A stretch of DNA of 64,000 nucleotides, from positions 29,077-93,076 of the forward strand of contig NZ_JAHYSG010000040.1 of the NCBI RefSeq assembly GCF_022095675.1, given 5' to 3'. Below are positions 41,476 to 49,407 of the stretch, piece by piece. The stretch is from Dactylosporangium sp. AC04546 (lineage in GTDB: Bacteria > Actinomycetota > Actinomycetes > Mycobacteriales > Micromonosporaceae). The position numbers were made by a program, and so were the translations under genes. The stretch's first letter is position 1; each line of letters opens with the position of its first letter. The notes below the pieces were generated by a model. It made no database searches, was not told the origin of the DNA, and worked only from the letters and a program-made list of their open reading frames with translations.

Positions 41476-41868
41476 ATGCGGATCGGTGAGCTGGCGGCGC
41501 GGACCGGGGTGTCGGTGCGGGCGCTGCGCTACTACGAGGAGCAGGCGCTGCTGGTGCCCGAGCGCAGCGGCAGCGGGCAGCGGCACTACGCCGCGGCGGC
41601 GGTCGACCGGGTCGGGCTCATCCAGACCCTGTACGCCGCGGGGCTGTCCAGCCGCACCATCCTCGACCTGCTGCCGTGCGTCGACGCGAGGGTCAACACG
41701 CCGGAGTCGCGGGCGCTGCTGCGGGCCGAGCGGGACCGTATCGACGAGCGGATCGCCCGGCTCGCCGAGGCCCGCGACCGCCTCGACGGGGTCATCGCGT
41801 ACAGCGAGGGACCCGAGAGCGGATGCGCGTTCCTGGAGTCGGAGCGCGCTCTCTCACGTTCGGCGTAA
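41476..41868 (+). CDS. MerR family transcriptional regulator
   Basis: This 130-residue regulator has the winged HTH MRIGELAARTGVSVRALRYY, then EEQALLVPERSGSGQRHYA, and a dimerising coiled coil (RALLRAERDRIDERIARLAE, ARDRLDGVIAY). Its C-terminus has one Cys but no metal-binding cluster, so it probably senses an organic ligand. It faces the SDR gene across the dyad at 41447-41464, the expected site of control. GTG 41470, two codons upstream, is a possible alternative start. Confidence 0.93.
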   Translation: MRIGELAARTGVSVRALRYYEEQALLVPERSGSGQRHYAAAAVDRVGLIQTLYAAGLSSRTILDLLPCVDARVNTPESRALLRAERDRIDERIARLAEARDRLDGVIAYSEGPESGCAFLESERALSRSA

Positions 41869-41971
41869 GCCCGAGCAGACCGGGATGCGGCTCGGGGGCC
41901 GGAGAGGTCGATCATCCATGCGACGGTAGGACCGCGGCGCCACGGTACGGGCGCCTGGCAGACTGCCCGGC

Positions 41972-44314
41972 ATGGCGACGATCGACGCGGTGCTCGCGGA
42001 CCTCGACCGACTGCCGGCCGCGAACCGGACCTTGTGGGCGGTGTGCGGCGCCCTGGAGAAGGTCGACCCGGGCGTGCCGCCCGCCGCGCCGGTGCCCGTC
42101 TGGGTCGGGCCGGTCGTCACCGAGGCCGTCCGGTGGCTGTCCACGACCTGGCCCCAGTCGCCGCATTTCGCCGACATCCGCCGCCTCGAGCGCCTCGGCG
42201 TCGTGACCCTCGACCACGACGACACCTACGTGCTCGCGATGGTCTCCGCGATCGGCTCCCGCTGGGACGCGCAGCCCCGCCTCGACGCCCTGCGCCACGA
42301 CGCCGAGTTGCGCGACGAGGTCTTCTGGCGGGTCTTCGAGGTCGAGGGCGGCGGGCAGGTCAGCCTGGCCAACGTCGACAACCACAGCCGCCCCGACGCC
42401 GGGTGGGCGGCCTGCCTGATGGTGCTCGTCGCCGAGGGCGTGCTGCCGCGCGACCGGCTGCTGCGGGAGTGCCTGCGGGCGCTCGGGCGCGACTTCAGCG
42501 CCTACCGGGCCGGGTTCTTCGCCCGCCTGCACACGCTGCTCGACCCCGGCGTCGACGAGCTCATCGCCGCGCAACCGGTCCTGGTGCGGCTGCTGCGCGC
42601 TCCCGTGGCGGCGACCGCGTCGTTCGCGCTGCGTCACCTCGCCACCGTGGACGCGGCGGGGGCGCTGGACGACGCCGCGTTCGTCGCCGCGTCGGCGGAC
42701 GCTCTGGCGGTACCGCCGAAGAAGACGCCACTCGGGGCACTGGACCTGCTGGAGCGGATCCTGCTCCGGCAGCCGGGGCTCGCCGGGCCGATCGCCGCCG
42801 CCGTGGCGGTCGGGCTGGAGCACCGCCACCGCGAGGTCCAGGCGCGGGCCCTGGGACTGCTGCGCGGCCTGGGGGAGCGCGACCTCGTGGCACAGCGGGC
42901 GCAGCTGCTGGAGCCGACGGTCGCGCGGGAGGCCGCCGCGTGGCTCGGCGGCACCGTCGCCGCGCCGGCCGCCCTGCCGGCCGACCTTCCGCCGTCCACG
43001 GTGGACGACGACCGGACCGTCGGCGAGATGGCCGCCGCCCTGCTCGCCGGAGAGCACGACCCCGGGCTCGTGGAGCGGTTCCTGGCCGCCGCGAGCCGGG
43101 GCAGCGACGAGCTCGCCGCGCTCGCGAGGCCGGCCCGCAAGGCGCTGCGGCACACCTGGGAGCTGCGCCGCAATATCGCCGCCGTCCTGCTCGGCGAGGC
43201 CCTCGACCGGGTCCCGCACCTGCTCGTCGCCCGCCTCGGCGAGGTCCGCGAGATCGTGCGGGGCAGGGCGCGGCCGGGCGAGCTGCTCGCCACGCCGACC
43301 GGCCCGGCCGGCTGGCTCGACCCGGGCGTGTTCGTCGCCCGGCTCGCCGGCTGGGACGGCGCGCCGCACCGCCACGACCTCGTCGCCGCCCTGCTCAAGC
43401 TGCATCCGGACGGCCGGCCCGAGGCCCTGCGGGCCGCCCGCGACCTGCCCGGCGACGCCGGGGCCGCGGCCCGCTACGCGCTGGGCGGCCCTCCCGCCCC
43501 GGTCGGCGACCCGGCCGTGTGGATCGCCGCCGCCCGCGGCCGCGCCCCGCTCGGCGACGACGCGCACCTCCTCGCGGCCGGGCTCGACGGCGCCGGCCAG
43601 GGCCGCGCCGCCCGGTACGAGCTCGTCATGACCCCGCACGACCACGGGTACTGGGCGCCGTCGCTCGCCGTGCACCCGGTCCCCGCGCCGGCCGCGCCGG
43701 ACCAGCCGACGGTCGTCCCGCCGGAGCGCCGCGGCCCCGACCTCATGGCCGACTGGCTGCCGTGGGCGGCGCAGGTCTGGCCGCACGACGCCGAGCCGTT
43801 CTTCGCCGCCGAGGTGCAGGAGGTCGTCCACGCCTCGTTCAGCACGTCGCGGGGCACCCCGCCGATCCTCGACGCGCTGCGCACCCACCCCGGCCGGCTC
43901 GGCCCGCTCTCCGCGGCGGTCCTGGCCGCCGGGATGACCACCGCCGAGGCCGGTGACCGGGCGCGGGCCGCCGAGGCGTTCGCCGCGCTGGTGCCGCCCG
44001 GCCGCCTCGACCCCGGCGTCCTCGCCGACGCCATGGTCGTCCTCGCCGGCCACGCCACCGCCAACCGCTGGGCGGGCACGCTGCGCGACTCGGGCGCCCC
44101 GGCGGCGGTCGTCGACGTGCTGGCCCGGCTGCTGCCCCAGCTGCCCCGCGACCACCACGGCCTGCACGCGCTGCTCACCACCCTGCACGAGGAGGTGGTG
44201 CGCACCGGCATCCGCCCGCCCGGCCTGGCCGGCGGCTTGACCGACTGGCTGGCCGGCTTCACCGGCTCGTCGAAAGCGGCCCGCACCGCCCGAGCGCTCC
44301 TGGACGAGGCATGA
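41972..44314 (+). CDS. DUF6493-like large alpha-helical protein
   Basis: This 780-residue protein is a long array of helical repeats. It resembles actinobacterial DUF6493 proteins: early RLERLGVVTLDHDDTYVLAM, VLPRDRLLRECLRALGRDFS, then AYRAGFFARLHTLLDP, central LLERILLRQPGLAGPI and VARLGEVREIVRGRARPGEL, and a late GTPPILDALRTHPGRLGPLS. It has no signal peptide or membrane helix. CAGACT (41959-41964) ends 7 nt before ATG 41972 as a possible -10 box. The stop overlaps the SWIM gene by ATGA. Function is unknown; it may be a scaffold for the following proteins. Confidence 0.8.
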   Translation: MATIDAVLADLDRLPAANRTLWAVCGALEKVDPGVPPAAPVPVWVGPVVTEAVRWLSTTWPQSPHFADIRRLERLGVVTLDHDDTYVLAMVSAIGSRWDAQPRLDALRHDAELRDEVFWRVFEVEGGGQVSLANVDNHSRPDAGWAACLMVLVAEGVLPRDRLLRECLRALGRDFSAYRAGFFARLHTLLDPGVDELIAAQPVLVRLLRAPVAATASFALRHLATVDAAGALDDAAFVAASADALAVPPKKTPLGALDLLERILLRQPGLAGPIAAAVAVGLEHRHREVQARALGLLRGLGERDLVAQRAQLLEPTVAREAAAWLGGTVAAPAALPADLPPSTVDDDRTVGEMAAALLAGEHDPGLVERFLAAASRGSDELAALARPARKALRHTWELRRNIAAVLLGEALDRVPHLLVARLGEVREIVRGRARPGELLATPTGPAGWLDPGVFVARLAGWDGAPHRHDLVAALLKLHPDGRPEALRAARDLPGDAGAAARYALGGPPAPVGDPAVWIAAARGRAPLGDDAHLLAAGLDGAGQGRAARYELVMTPHDHGYWAPSLAVHPVPAPAAPDQPTVVPPERRGPDLMADWLPWAAQVWPHDAEPFFAAEVQEVVHASFSTSRGTPPILDALRTHPGRLGPLSAAVLAAGMTTAEAGDRARAAEAFAALVPPGRLDPGVLADAMVVLAGHATANRWAGTLRDSGAPAAVVDVLARLLPQLPRDHHGLHALLTTLHEEVVRTGIRPPGLAGGLTDWLAGFTGSSKAARTARALLDEA

Positions 44315-45495
44315 TCTACACGTACCTGCGCGAGTCGGCGGTCACCGAGACCGGCGTCGACCTCGCCACCAGCGGCGGCCCGGCCGCGCACCCGTACTTC
44401 TTCGACGGCTTCGTCGAGCGCGCCGACGTGGCCGCGGCCGCCCTGCTCGTCGTCGCCCGGGTCGCCCGGACCCGCTTCTACACCCCGCCCGGCATGCTCG
44501 CCGCCGTCCTGCGCGCCGCCGACCCGGTCGTCACCAGCGACGGCGCCGGCCTGCGCTTCGAGAGCCTGTCGGCGTGCTGCGGCGTGTACTGCCGCCTCGA
44601 CCTGCTCCCGGCCGGCCTCGACCGCCCGCCGCACGCCCGGGGCACCACCAACGTCGACGTCAACCCGCCGATGCGCGACGCCCTGTCCGGCGTCGCCGGC
44701 CTCGACCCGCTGCACCTCGCCGTCGGCGCCGACGAGCTGCGGGTGACCACGATGGACGGCGCCGTGATCGAGCGGCGGGTGCCCCTGCCCGAGCGCTGGG
44801 TGCGCAGCTTCGCCGAGCTGCACCTCATCGCCCGCTCCGCGGCCGCCGGGGCGACCTACCCGCCGGCCGCCGTCCGCCGGTTCCTGCAGTCCCAGCCCCG
44901 CGGCCGCGGCGCGCTGTTCGCGGTGCCGGCGCCGGGCGGCGCCCTGCGCCTCGCCTCGCGTCCCGCCCCAGGCGGCGTCGGCGTGGCCGGCCCCGAGCGC
45001 CTCCGCGCCCTGGAGCCACTGCTGCGCCACGCCACCCAGGTCCGCACGTATGGTCTCGGCACCGGCAGCGCGTGGCTGCTCGACCTGCCCGGCGCCCGGT
45101 TCACCCTGCAGCTGAGCCCGTCGCCGAGCCGCGCGTTCTCCGGCGAGGGCGGCATCCTGACCGCGGACGAGGCCGCCCACCAGGGCTGGGACCTGGCCGA
45201 CGCGGCCCCGTTCGAGCGCCACCTCCCGCTCGACGACGCCGTCCAGCCGGCCGACCAGCCCCGGATGCGCGCCGCCGAGGCCCTCGTGGCGTCCGGCGCG
45301 GTCACCCGCTCGGGCGACACGGCCGCGGTGCTCGGCACCGGCGCCGTCCACACGGTCCGCGGCACCGACGCCGTCTACACGGTCCGCGACACCCCGGCGG
45401 GGGAGCGCTGCACCTGCGCCTGGTTCGCGACCCACGCCCTGAGCCGCGGCCCGTGCAAGCACATCCTCGCCGTCCGCCTCCATCGACCGGCGTAA
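44311..45495 (+). CDS. SWIM zinc finger protein
   Basis: This 394-residue protein ends with a SWIM zinc finger CxCx(n)CxH: Cys367, Cys369, Cys382, His384 (RCTCAWFATHALSRGPCKH). The rest of the protein matches the layout of actinobacterial SWIM proteins that accompany DUF6493-like or DUF5691-like helical proteins. SWIM domains bind DNA or proteins. The start overlaps the DUF6493 gene and the Hsp70 gene follows 10 nt later, so the three genes form a unit. Confidence 0.9.
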   Translation: MIYTYLRESAVTETGVDLATSGGPAAHPYFFDGFVERADVAAAALLVVARVARTRFYTPPGMLAAVLRAADPVVTSDGAGLRFESLSACCGVYCRLDLLPAGLDRPPHARGTTNVDVNPPMRDALSGVAGLDPLHLAVGADELRVTTMDGAVIERRVPLPERWVRSFAELHLIARSAAAGATYPPAAVRRFLQSQPRGRGALFAVPAPGGALRLASRPAPGGVGVAGPERLRALEPLLRHATQVRTYGLGTGSAWLLDLPGARFTLQLSPSPSRAFSGEGGILTADEAAHQGWDLADAAPFERHLPLDDAVQPADQPRMRAAEALVASGAVTRSGDTAAVLGTGAVHTVRGTDAVYTVRDTPAGERCTCAWFATHALSRGPCKHILAVRLHRPA

Positions 45496-45498
45496 GGT
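45493..45498 (+). promoter_or_regulatory. -10 box upstream of the Hsp70-like gene (TAAGGT)
   Basis: TAAGGT ends 7 nt before GTG 45506. It lies only 10 nt behind the SWIM stop codon and could give the Hsp70 gene a leaderless transcript of its own. Confidence 0.35.
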
Positions 45499-45505
45499 CC
45501 TGGGT

Positions 45506-47490
45506 GTGGACCGGCTCGCCGTCGACCTCGGCACGTCGAACACGGTCGCCGTCGTCGCCCACGCCGGTAGGCCGCCCCGCCCGCTGCTCTTCGACGGCCG
45601 CGAGCAGCTGCCGTCGGCGATCCACGCCGGCCCGTCCGGGGCCCTGACGGCTGGCCGCGACGCCGAACGGCTGTCCCGCGCCGACCCGGCCGCGTTCGAA
45701 CCCCACCCGAAGCGCCGCATCGACGACGGCACCCTGCTGCTCGGCGCGCACGAGGTCGCCGTCCCCGACGCCCTGGCCGCGGTGCTGGCCGCGGTGCTGG
45801 CGGAGGTCCGCGCGGCGGCCGCCGCGCCGGGCGTGCCAAGCCCCCCGTCAACGGTCGCCGCACCGGGTGAGCCCGCCCCGCCCTCGGTCGTTGCCGCATC
45901 GGGTGAGCGCACCCCGCCCTCGGTCGTTGCCGCGCCGGGTGAGCGCACCCTGCCCTCGGTCGTTGCCGCGCCGGGTGAGCGCACCCCGCCCGCTGGGGCG
46001 CCGCGCCGTTTCCGTCCGGCCCGCCCGTGGCCGCGCCGTTTCCAGCCGGGCCGCCCGCCGGGGTCGGCGCGCCTGTCGTGCTCACCGTGCCTGCCGGCTG
46101 GGGCGCGACCCGCCGGGCCGTCCTCGTCGATGCGGCCGCCCGGGCCGGGCTCGGGGCCGTCGAGTTGGTGGCCGAGCCGGTCGCGGCGGCGGCGTACCTG
46201 GCCGGGCGCCTGGGCGACACCCTGCCGGCCGGGTCGGCGCTGCTCGTCGTCGACCTCGGCGCCGGCACCGCCGACGTCGCCCTGGTGCGGGTCGGTGCGG
46301 TGCCCGAGGTGATCGCGCACGGCGGGGTCGACGTGGGCGGGCTCGACATCGACTCGGCCCTCGTCGAGCTGCTCGGGAAAGTGGTGACCGCCGAAGCCCC
46401 CGACGTGTGGGGGCGCCTCGCCACGCCGGCCGGCGACGCCGAGCGGCGGGACCGGCTCGCGTTCTGGCAGGAGGTCCGCGCGGCCAAGGAGAGCCTGTCG
46501 CGGCTGACCGTCGCGCCGGTCGACGTCCCCGGCTACCCCGCCGGGCTGCACCTGACCCGCGACGAGCTGGAGGCGGTCGCGGCGCCGCTGCTGGCCCCGG
46601 TCGTGGACCTGGCCGCCTCGCTCGCCGAGGGTGAGGCGCCCCGCAACGGCCCCGCGCCCGCGGGCTCCGCGCCCGCCGGGCTCCCGGCCGCCGGGGCGCC
46701 GTTGCCCGGTCCGCCGTTACCCGGGGCGTCGTTGCCCGAGAGGCCATTGCCCGGGGCGCCGTTGCCCGGTCCGGCGCTGGCCGGGGTGCTGCTCGTCGGG
46801 GGCGGGAGCCGGCTGCCGCTGCTCGGGCGGATGCTGCACCAGCGGCTCGGGGTGGTGCCGACCAGCGTCGAGCGGCCGGAGAGCGCTGTCGTCGAAGGGG
46901 CGTTGCTCGCGGCGCCGGCGCCCGCAGTACCGTCGCCGCCACTGGCTCCCAGGCGGGCTCGGCGGCGGTGGGTCAGTCCCGTCACCCTCGGGCTGGCGCT
47001 CGCGTGCTTCCTGCTGCCGTTCGCGACCGTCTCATGTGGACTGCCGGACGGGTACGGGCGGGCCGATACCGGCGGCGTCACCGAGTACTCCGGGGTCGAC
47101 CTCGCCGTCGGCGGGACGCCCAAGGTGGCGGCCGAGCACGTCCGGCCGCGCGCCTCGTGGCGGGACGACCGGCTCGAACCGCAGCCCGCGCAGGCCCTCG
47201 CGCTGCTCGCGACGCTGGCCGGGCTCGCCGCCGGCGTCGCCCTCGCGCGGGACCGGCGGCGGCACGGCGTTGTCGGCTCGCTCGCCGGCGCCGGCGCCGT
47301 CCTGCTCGTCGCCGGGCAGGCGGTGGTCACCGTGCGGCTCGCCGCCGCCGTCCGGGGCCAGAGTGCGATCCCCGAGGGTAAGGCCGCGGGTGACTTCGTC
47401 GGGACCGGGGCCGGGTTCTGGCTGGCGACCGGGCTGCTCGCGCTCGTCGCCGCCGGGAACCTGGTCAGGTGGTGGCGTCCCCGCGCGTGA
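45506..47490 (+). pseudogene. Hsp70/DnaK-like membrane protein gene with an internal frameshift
   Basis: The first part (frame from GTG 45506) encodes the Hsp70 phosphate-1 motif VDLGTSNTVAVV. The second part, open from about 45979, encodes VVLTVPAGWGATRRAVLVDA, phosphate-2 LLVVDLGAGTADVALV, GGVDVGGLDID and the adenosine motif GVLLVGGGSRLP, followed by four C-terminal membrane helices. The two frames meet next to a 36-bp tandem repeat (45857-45990), so the reading frame was lost between about 45976 and 46000. A second Pro-rich repeat (about 46650-46790) interrupts the nucleotide-binding domain. Intact, it would be an actin-like ATPase anchored to the membrane. Sequence error or programmed shifting cannot be excluded. 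Confidence 0.75.
45857..45990 (+). repeat. 36-bp tandem repeat inside the Hsp70-like gene
   Basis: Three full 36-bp units start at 45857, 45893 and 45929, followed by 26 bp of a fourth. Units differ at one to four positions and encode the 12-residue period AAPGERTPPSVV. They lie between the first and second ATPase subdomains, where other Hsp70-like proteins have no such insert. The frameshift of the gene is at the 3' border of the array. Confidence 0.85.
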
Positions 47491-47863
47491 ACGAGGCCGC
47501 CAGCGCCGGTGGGGCGCAGGCCAGCCAGGCGTCGACGAGCGCGTCGCGCAGCGCGGCCGGGGCGGCCGCCGTCAGCTCGACCAGGACCGCGGCGTAGCCG
47601 TCGAAGTGGGGGATGGTGAAGAAGCCGGCATGGCCGGCCGCGAGGACCGCCTCCTTCTCGCCGAGATCCTCGACCCGGATCGCGAGGATCGGGTCCGGCG
47701 GCACGGGCTGGGCGCCGTACCGCTTGAGGTCGGCCTTGCTGAAGCGCCGCTCCCACGCGAAGACCTTGCCCGCCACCGACCAGGCGCGGGCGTCGCGCCG
47801 CTCGGTCTCGGTCACGTCGGGCAGCTCACCGGCCAGCGCGGCCACGTCGTCGAGGGTCGCCAC
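47465..47863 (-). CDS. MmcQ/YjbR family protein
   Basis: From GTG 47863 the protein has 132 residues with the YjbR layout: an N-terminal LDDVAALAGELPDVTETERR, KVFAWERRFSKADLKRYG in the middle, then KEAVLAAGHAGFFTIPHFDG, and a C-terminal YAAVLVELTAAAPAALRDAL with LVDAWLACAPPAL. YjbR/MmcQ proteins have a CyaY-like fold; their role is poorly defined. The 3' end overlaps the Hsp70-like gene by 26 bp. Only 24 bp separate its start from the divergent DUF2203 gene. Confidence 0.9.
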   Translation of the reverse strand: MATLDDVAALAGELPDVTETERRDARAWSVAGKVFAWERRFSKADLKRYGAQPVPPDPILAIRVEDLGEKEAVLAAGHAGFFTIPHFDGYAAVLVELTAAAPAALRDALVDAWLACAPPALAASFTRGDATT

Positions 47864-47869
47864 CCGCTC

Positions 47870-47879
47870 ACCGTACCCT
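47870..47879. promoter_or_regulatory. Overlapping divergent -10 boxes
   Basis: In the 24-bp gap, TACCCT (47874-47879, plus) ends 8 nt before ATG 47888, and TACGGT (minus strand, 47870-47875) ends 6 nt before GTG 47863. The hexamers overlap by 2 bp. Each -35 region would then lie inside the other gene. Confidence 0.45.
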
Positions 47880-47887
47880 TCTTGGGC

Positions 47888-48250
47888 ATGGGACTGTTCA
47901 CCGTCGAGGAGGCACGCGAGGAGCTGGCCCGGCTGCGGCCCGTGCTCGACGAGCTGGTGGCCGTGCGGGCCGACGCCGCCGAGCTCGGCGCGGCGCTCGC
48001 CCCGGGCGGGCCGCCGACGCCGCTGGGCGGGCTGCCGGAGTACAAGGCGGCGACCGCCCGGCTCGACGAGCTCATGACCGTCGTGCAGCAGACCGGGGCC
48101 GAGCTCAAGGGGTTCGCCCCGCTGCTGGTCGACTTCCCCGCGGATCTCGAGGGTGCTCCGGTACTGCTGTGCTGGCTCGAGGGCGACCCCGCCCTCGACT
48201 GGTACCACCGCGCGGACCTCGGCTTCGCCGGGCGCCGCCGGCTGCCGTGA
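47888..48250 (+). CDS. DUF2203 family protein
   Basis: This 120-residue protein has the DUF2203 pattern: FTVEEAREELARLRPVLDEL at the N-terminus, then PADLEGAPVLLCWLEGDPAL and DWYHRADLGFAGRR at the C-terminus. The final (L/I)CW...EG...WYH motif is diagnostic. Function unknown. The ATG at 47888 follows a TACCCT box by 8 nt and has no ribosome-binding site. Confidence 0.92.
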   Translation: MGLFTVEEAREELARLRPVLDELVAVRADAAELGAALAPGGPPTPLGGLPEYKAATARLDELMTVVQQTGAELKGFAPLLVDFPADLEGAPVLLCWLEGDPALDWYHRADLGFAGRRRLP

Positions 48251-48345
48251 CCGCATTGGGCTGGTAGTTCGTACAGGTGTTCGAGTATCATTTCGGCGGA
48301 CGGTTCGTTGTACGGGTCGGACGACGTCGAAGTGGCGGTGAAGGC

Positions 48346-48678
48346 ATGCATGGGATCGGTTGGACACCCGCGCGCGACCAGGGCGACGGCTACGCGGTGC
48401 GGCTCGACTGGGCCGACGCCCGCTCCGGCCGGGTCTTCCACGACTTCACGAGGTTCACCCCGAGCCTGTTACGGGCTGAGCGGCGCGCGGCGAGCGCCCG
48501 CCGGTTCTGGGCGCCGGGGCCGGTCCGCCCGCTGGCGGTGACGGTCGTGCCGATCGACCGGCTTGCGTACCTCGAACACGACCGGGAGTGCTTCGACGCC
48601 ACCTGCCCGACGACGGCGCCGCTGCTGGGCCTGACCGCATCGGACGCCGAGACCACGGCCGGCCACCCGCACTCCTGA
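48346..48678 (+). CDS. Hypothetical small protein
   Basis: From ATG 48346 the protein has 110 residues, rich in charged and aromatic residues: YAVRLDWADARSGRVFHDFT, AERRAASARRFWAPGPVRPL, VTVVPIDRLAYLEHDRECFD. There is no membrane helix or known motif. A GAAGGC precedes the start weakly. The 95-bp gap upstream holds a 17-nt sequence (48325-48341) shared with 39793-39809. Whether it is a real gene is uncertain. Confidence 0.5.
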   Translation: MHGIGWTPARDQGDGYAVRLDWADARSGRVFHDFTRFTPSLLRAERRAASARRFWAPGPVRPLAVTVVPIDRLAYLEHDRECFDATCPTTAPLLGLTASDAETTAGHPHS

Positions 48679-48721
48679 CCGGGCCGGGCCGAAACACGCC
48701 GGTCGCCGCCCGCTGAGCCGG

Positions 48722-49369
48722 TCAGGCAGTCGCCGGATCCGCGGCCGGCCGGCGGGCCGGGTCGCCGAAGCGCATGCGGAAGTCCGTCGCCACCATCGAC
48801 AGCAGCGGGCGGCGGCCGGACAGGAACGCCAGGGGGCCGTCCGCGGCCACGTCCCAGGCGACGCGGGCGGTGCCGTAGCGGGCCGTCGAGCGGACCGGGG
48901 TGACCTTCGCGGCGCCGGCCAGGTCCTGGGCCACGCGGAACGCCACCGGGAGGCGCAGCGGCAGGAGCCTGCCGGCGCGGATGGCCGACGACGCGATCGG
49001 GCCCGACCTCGTCTCGGCGGTCGCGGCGACGTCGGTCACGGTGAGGTCGGCCAGGTCCTTCGGGATGCCCCACAGCTCCCGCCCGCCGTCGCGGGAGTCG
49101 GGGCTGTCGACCCAGATGTGGCTGATCGTCACCCGCGGCCGGGCGCCGGACCGGGTGAGCGTCGCGGCGAGCAGTTCCCGGTACGACATGTCGCCGCCCG
49201 GCTGGTAGTCGACCCAGGCGGTCCCGACCACGGCCTGCCCGCCGAGCCGCACGACCCGGACCGCACCGCGCAGGCCGGCGGGCAGCGGCGGCACCACCGA
49301 GCGGGGGACCACCCAGACGGACACGTGCATCGTGCCGCGCAACGACCACGGCTCCGGCGGATATGCCAT
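48722..49369 (-). CDS. Acetoacetate decarboxylase family protein
   Basis: This 215-residue protein matches the ADC family: an early WSLRGTMHVSVWVVPRSVVP, the TAWVDYQPGGDMSYRELLAA loop, VTISHIWVDSPDSRDGGREL and WGIPKDLADL. WGIPKxxA is a family hallmark, with the Lys near the Schiff-base position of acetoacetate decarboxylase. The short actinobacterial members have not been assigned a reaction. ATG 49369 is supported by the conserved MAYPPEPW beginning. Its stop follows the hypothetical gene on the other strand. Confidence 0.85.
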   Translation of the reverse strand: MAYPPEPWSLRGTMHVSVWVVPRSVVPPLPAGLRGAVRVVRLGGQAVVGTAWVDYQPGGDMSYRELLAATLTRSGARPRVTISHIWVDSPDSRDGGRELWGIPKDLADLTVTDVAATAETRSGPIASSAIRAGRLLPLRLPVAFRVAQDLAGAAKVTPVRSTARYGTARVAWDVAADGPLAFLSGRRPLLSMVATDFRMRFGDPARRPAADPATA

Positions 49370-49407
49370 CGAGGTGCTCCAATCAGAGGCCCGAAACGCC
49401 GTCACCG

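Noticed and set aside
45857..45990. 36-bp repeats considered as a CRISPR array
   Set aside because: Units are directly adjacent without spacers, keep a 12-codon frame and lie inside a gene.
43474..46551. Minus-strand open frame of 1025 codons across the DUF6493, SWIM and Hsp70 genes
   Set aside because: It crosses three genes with clear motifs on the other strand and is a compositional artefact.
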